Of a stretch of DNA of 64,000 nt, positions 62,023-64,000 are shown piece by piece. Both the position numbers and the translations under genes were made by a program. Origin of the DNA: Apteryx mantelli (taxonomy: Eukaryota; Chordata; Aves; Apterygiformes; Apterygidae); assembly GCF_036417845.1 (NCBI RefSeq), contig NC_089979.1:123661415-123725414 (forward strand), read 5' to 3'. Numbering within the stretch: the first letter of the stretch is position 1; every line of letters begins with the position of its first letter. Under the pieces are notes generated by a model. That model made no database searches. It saw only the letters and a program-made list of their open reading frames with translations, and was not told where the DNA came from.

Positions 62023-62260
62023 TCGGGGTGGAGGCGTGCTCGTGCACCGCAGCGCGCGAGGGGCGGCTCCAACGGCTCTTGCCTGCCTGGCAGTCGTCTT
62101 GCGGCACCGCAAGGTCCCGGCCCGCTCGCTGTGGGAGGGCGGAGGGGGTGACGGGAGCCAGCAGCAGCACCCGCTGTCCACAGGGAGCCCTGAGGGCTCA
62201 CCTCCTGCCCTGAGGGAGCCCAGGGGCGGTGTTAAGCACTACTCACCTGCGTCCCTGCCC

Positions 62261-64000
62261 GAGAGCCTCCTTTTGCTTGTCTTTCACGGTATGAAATTAC
62301 TCTTTCGAGGCTCTGGCTCCTCAGGGCTTATGTACCTTTGATCCATTTGTTTAGTACGTTTAATTAGCCCAGGTGGCTGCCGCAGGCCCCAGCACCAGGG
62401 ATGGGCACTCAGGCAGCTAGGAGGAGTAGCTAGAGGCAAGGCTTGCCCTGGCTAAGGTCCGGGAGGTCTTGCTGCCCTCACCCCCGCAGCCAGCGTCGGG
62501 GGGCCTGGGCCTGCCTGCCACTGCTGGGAGCTCTCCAGTTCCAAGCTGGTGCAGAGACTCACAAACGGAAGCTTTGGGGGTTTTTTTAATGCGTTTTTTT
62601 TTTTCTTCTGCATTTTCATAATGAAATGCTGTTTGGTAATCTCGTAATTTCCTTAAATATTTTGTAAAACCCACAGTCATAAGGAAAATCAGAAGAAAAC
62701 TGAAAGCTAGTAAAGTTTTGAGGCCTCACTCTTACTTTTTGAATGGTCACGATAAGCAGGACCCTTGCAGATGCTCAGCCTTGCTGGCCTTCATTCTAAT
62801 TAACGGCACAGAGATGGCAGGAGACCATGTGCTTTAGAAGCGTTGTAGGGTACCAAGCACATTCAAAATGAAAATGCATGGTATTAAAACCGCTTACACC
62901 ACAAACTCCTTTTTTGGCTTTACTGCCTGAGCTCTAGACACTCCTCTTGATAGGCAAACCCAGCTTGTCAGAGGTCCTGAAGATTTGCAGTTCAATTTCA
63001 CTGGAATCCGTGGGGACTACGCTTCTCAAAACTGGGCCCTAGCTGCCTAAAATTATTCTAATTCTTACTACTATAGTCATTTTTTTTAATTTGCTGAAAG
63101 AAGAAAACAATATCTTTCTTTGTAAGCAAAGTGGTATCCTTTCTATTATAGATGTTCTTTTTGTGGAAAGCCCTGTTTAACAACTCCTAGCTAATGTAAA
63201 TATTTTCCCTCAATCCTTGCATTATTTTGCATCTGTGACCAAACTGCTAAGTTTGAAAGCAAAGTTACCGTACTGTATGGTGAGTGCACATTTGAAAATG
63301 AACACTTGGATATAATGTTGTTCCTAAAAGACTCCATTTTTATAGTCTTTTACAATAAGGTCTGGAAACTTCCAGAAAATTGTAAAGTTCAGTTTTGCTG
63401 AATCTGTCTCTTAAAAGGCTCTGTTTGATTTTTTTTTCAATATCATGTTCACTGCTACTCTTGTTAAAATAGGCTAATAATATACCCAAGAGAAATTAAG
63501 TTAGACATTTGCCCCTTTTCTAGTCTTCTCTGTGAGATTTGTCTAATGAGCTGACCAACTGGCATTTCAAGTGAAGGATTCTTTTTTTAATTGGCTCATG
63601 AACAAAGAACAAATGTGACTAGAAATTTGCAACTATCAAGTATTTTCTAAAATGCATTGACTGATTTTCCAACACACTCAAATCCCGGTCTACCGTTCTG
63701 AAATGATGATGTGGTTCTCCTGTTCTAACAGTCTGGATCCTGTCTTTTGGCAACAGCAGTTCAGGTTTAATGCTGCAGTAGAGGAGCTGCTTTAAGTAGT
63801 GATGTATTATATAGGACACCTTTATTTCCCCCCCCCCCCCGTCCCCGTCCCCGTCCCTCAACCAAGACCATTTCTCTAGTTGTTGAGGAGTCAAATGGGG
63901 TTGGTGATGCACATTGATCTGGAAGAACGTGCATATCAGCACTTCTTTTTTACATAAGCTTTAATATCAGTGTTAACTTGTTTTTATTAGGAATCTTTTT
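62261..64000. other. Upstream flank of STT3B; no gene recognised
   Basis: After the CpG island the sequence returns to AT-rich composition. No coding exon with recognisable protein similarity, repeat family or RNA gene was found. A T-run lies near 62581-62604. A C-run with CCCCGT repeats lies at 63828-63858. The region corresponds to the gene-poor side of STT3B in other vertebrates. Confidence 0.75.
63828..63858. repeat. C13 plus (GTCCCC)n tract, G4-prone on - strand
   Basis: Thirteen C are followed by three GTCCCC-like units. On the - strand this gives three or more G4 blocks separated by AC before a long G-run, which fits a G-quadruplex pattern. Confidence 0.85.

Larger units (their letters stand above)
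60440..62260. promoter_or_regulatory. STT3B: CpG island and promoter region of STT3B
   Basis: The sequence changes sharply from AT-rich to very GC- and CpG-rich, covering exon 1, the start of intron 1 and about 1.1 kb upstream of the ATG. No TATA box is evident in the STT3B direction, as expected for a housekeeping gene. GC boxes (e.g. GGGGCGGGG at 61673-61681), several CCAAT boxes in both orientations, an E-box and a ZNF143-like site are present. CCCG tetranucleotide repeats lie near 60660-60684. The transcription start cannot be placed from sequence alone. Confidence 0.88.

Noticed and set aside
61549..62341. Several overlapping open frames of 66-167 codons on both strands of the promoter
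   Set aside because: Overlapping frames on both strands in a CpG island indicate composition effects. None shows a recognisable domain.
62417..62680. - strand frame of 87 codons upstream of STT3B as an extra 5' exon
   Set aside because: Lysine-run and low-complexity content. STT3B already has a complete start in exon 1, and no protein similarity was seen.
63821..63860. C-rich repeat as a CRISPR-like or other ordered array
   Set aside because: The units are six bases with no spacers; it is a simple sequence tract.

Overview
This is vertebrate (amniote) genomic DNA, most likely from a bird. The genes are split by canonical GT/AG introns, the background is AT-rich with one strong CpG island, and the recognisable interspersed repeats are CR1 retroposons. 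One CR1 copy ends in the typical TTCTATGA-type octamer tail. CR1 cover is low and the introns are compact, which fits a bird better than a turtle or crocodilian, but the species cannot be fixed from the sequence alone. No bacterial genes, CRISPR array, tRNA or rRNA were seen.

Two protein-coding genes converge tail to tail. On the left, on the + strand, are the last two coding exons and the 3' UTR of an oxysterol-binding-protein-related gene. It is called OSBPL10 from its C-terminal residues and its position next to STT3B. On the - strand, filling about 9.9 to 61.1 kb, is the complete STT3B gene, the catalytic subunit B of oligosaccharyltransferase. All 16 coding exons were assembled by hand. 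They join in frame with consensus splice sites to 2451 coding bases (816 residues plus stop), and the expected catalytic motifs are intact ([27 protein letters not shown]). The 3' UTR runs to a poly(A) signal near 8.28 kb.

Layout: 1-615 antisense CR1 fragment; 616-2487 OSBPL10 intron and penultimate exon; 2488-5640 last exon and 3' UTR; 5641-8260 convergent intergenic spacer; 8261-61096 STT3B transcript, with a 20.6 kb first intron; 60440-62260 CpG-island promoter with ZNF143-like, E-box, CCAAT and GC-box elements; 62260-64000 AT-rich upstream flank with a G-quadruplex-prone tract on the - strand.

Repeats inside STT3B are a 1.2 kb CR1 in intron 7, a 0.3 kb CR1 3' end in intron 1, and a degenerate MITE-like element with inverted ends in intron 8, with one related end in intron 9. 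The two genes are not functionally linked: STT3B works in N-glycosylation at the ER membrane, and OSBPL10 is a lipid-transfer or sensor protein. Their adjacency is known vertebrate synteny. No undescribed biological system was found. The most interesting leftovers are the possible divergent promoter, the MITE-like ends, an in-frame skippable transmembrane exon, and two unexplained intronic patches.
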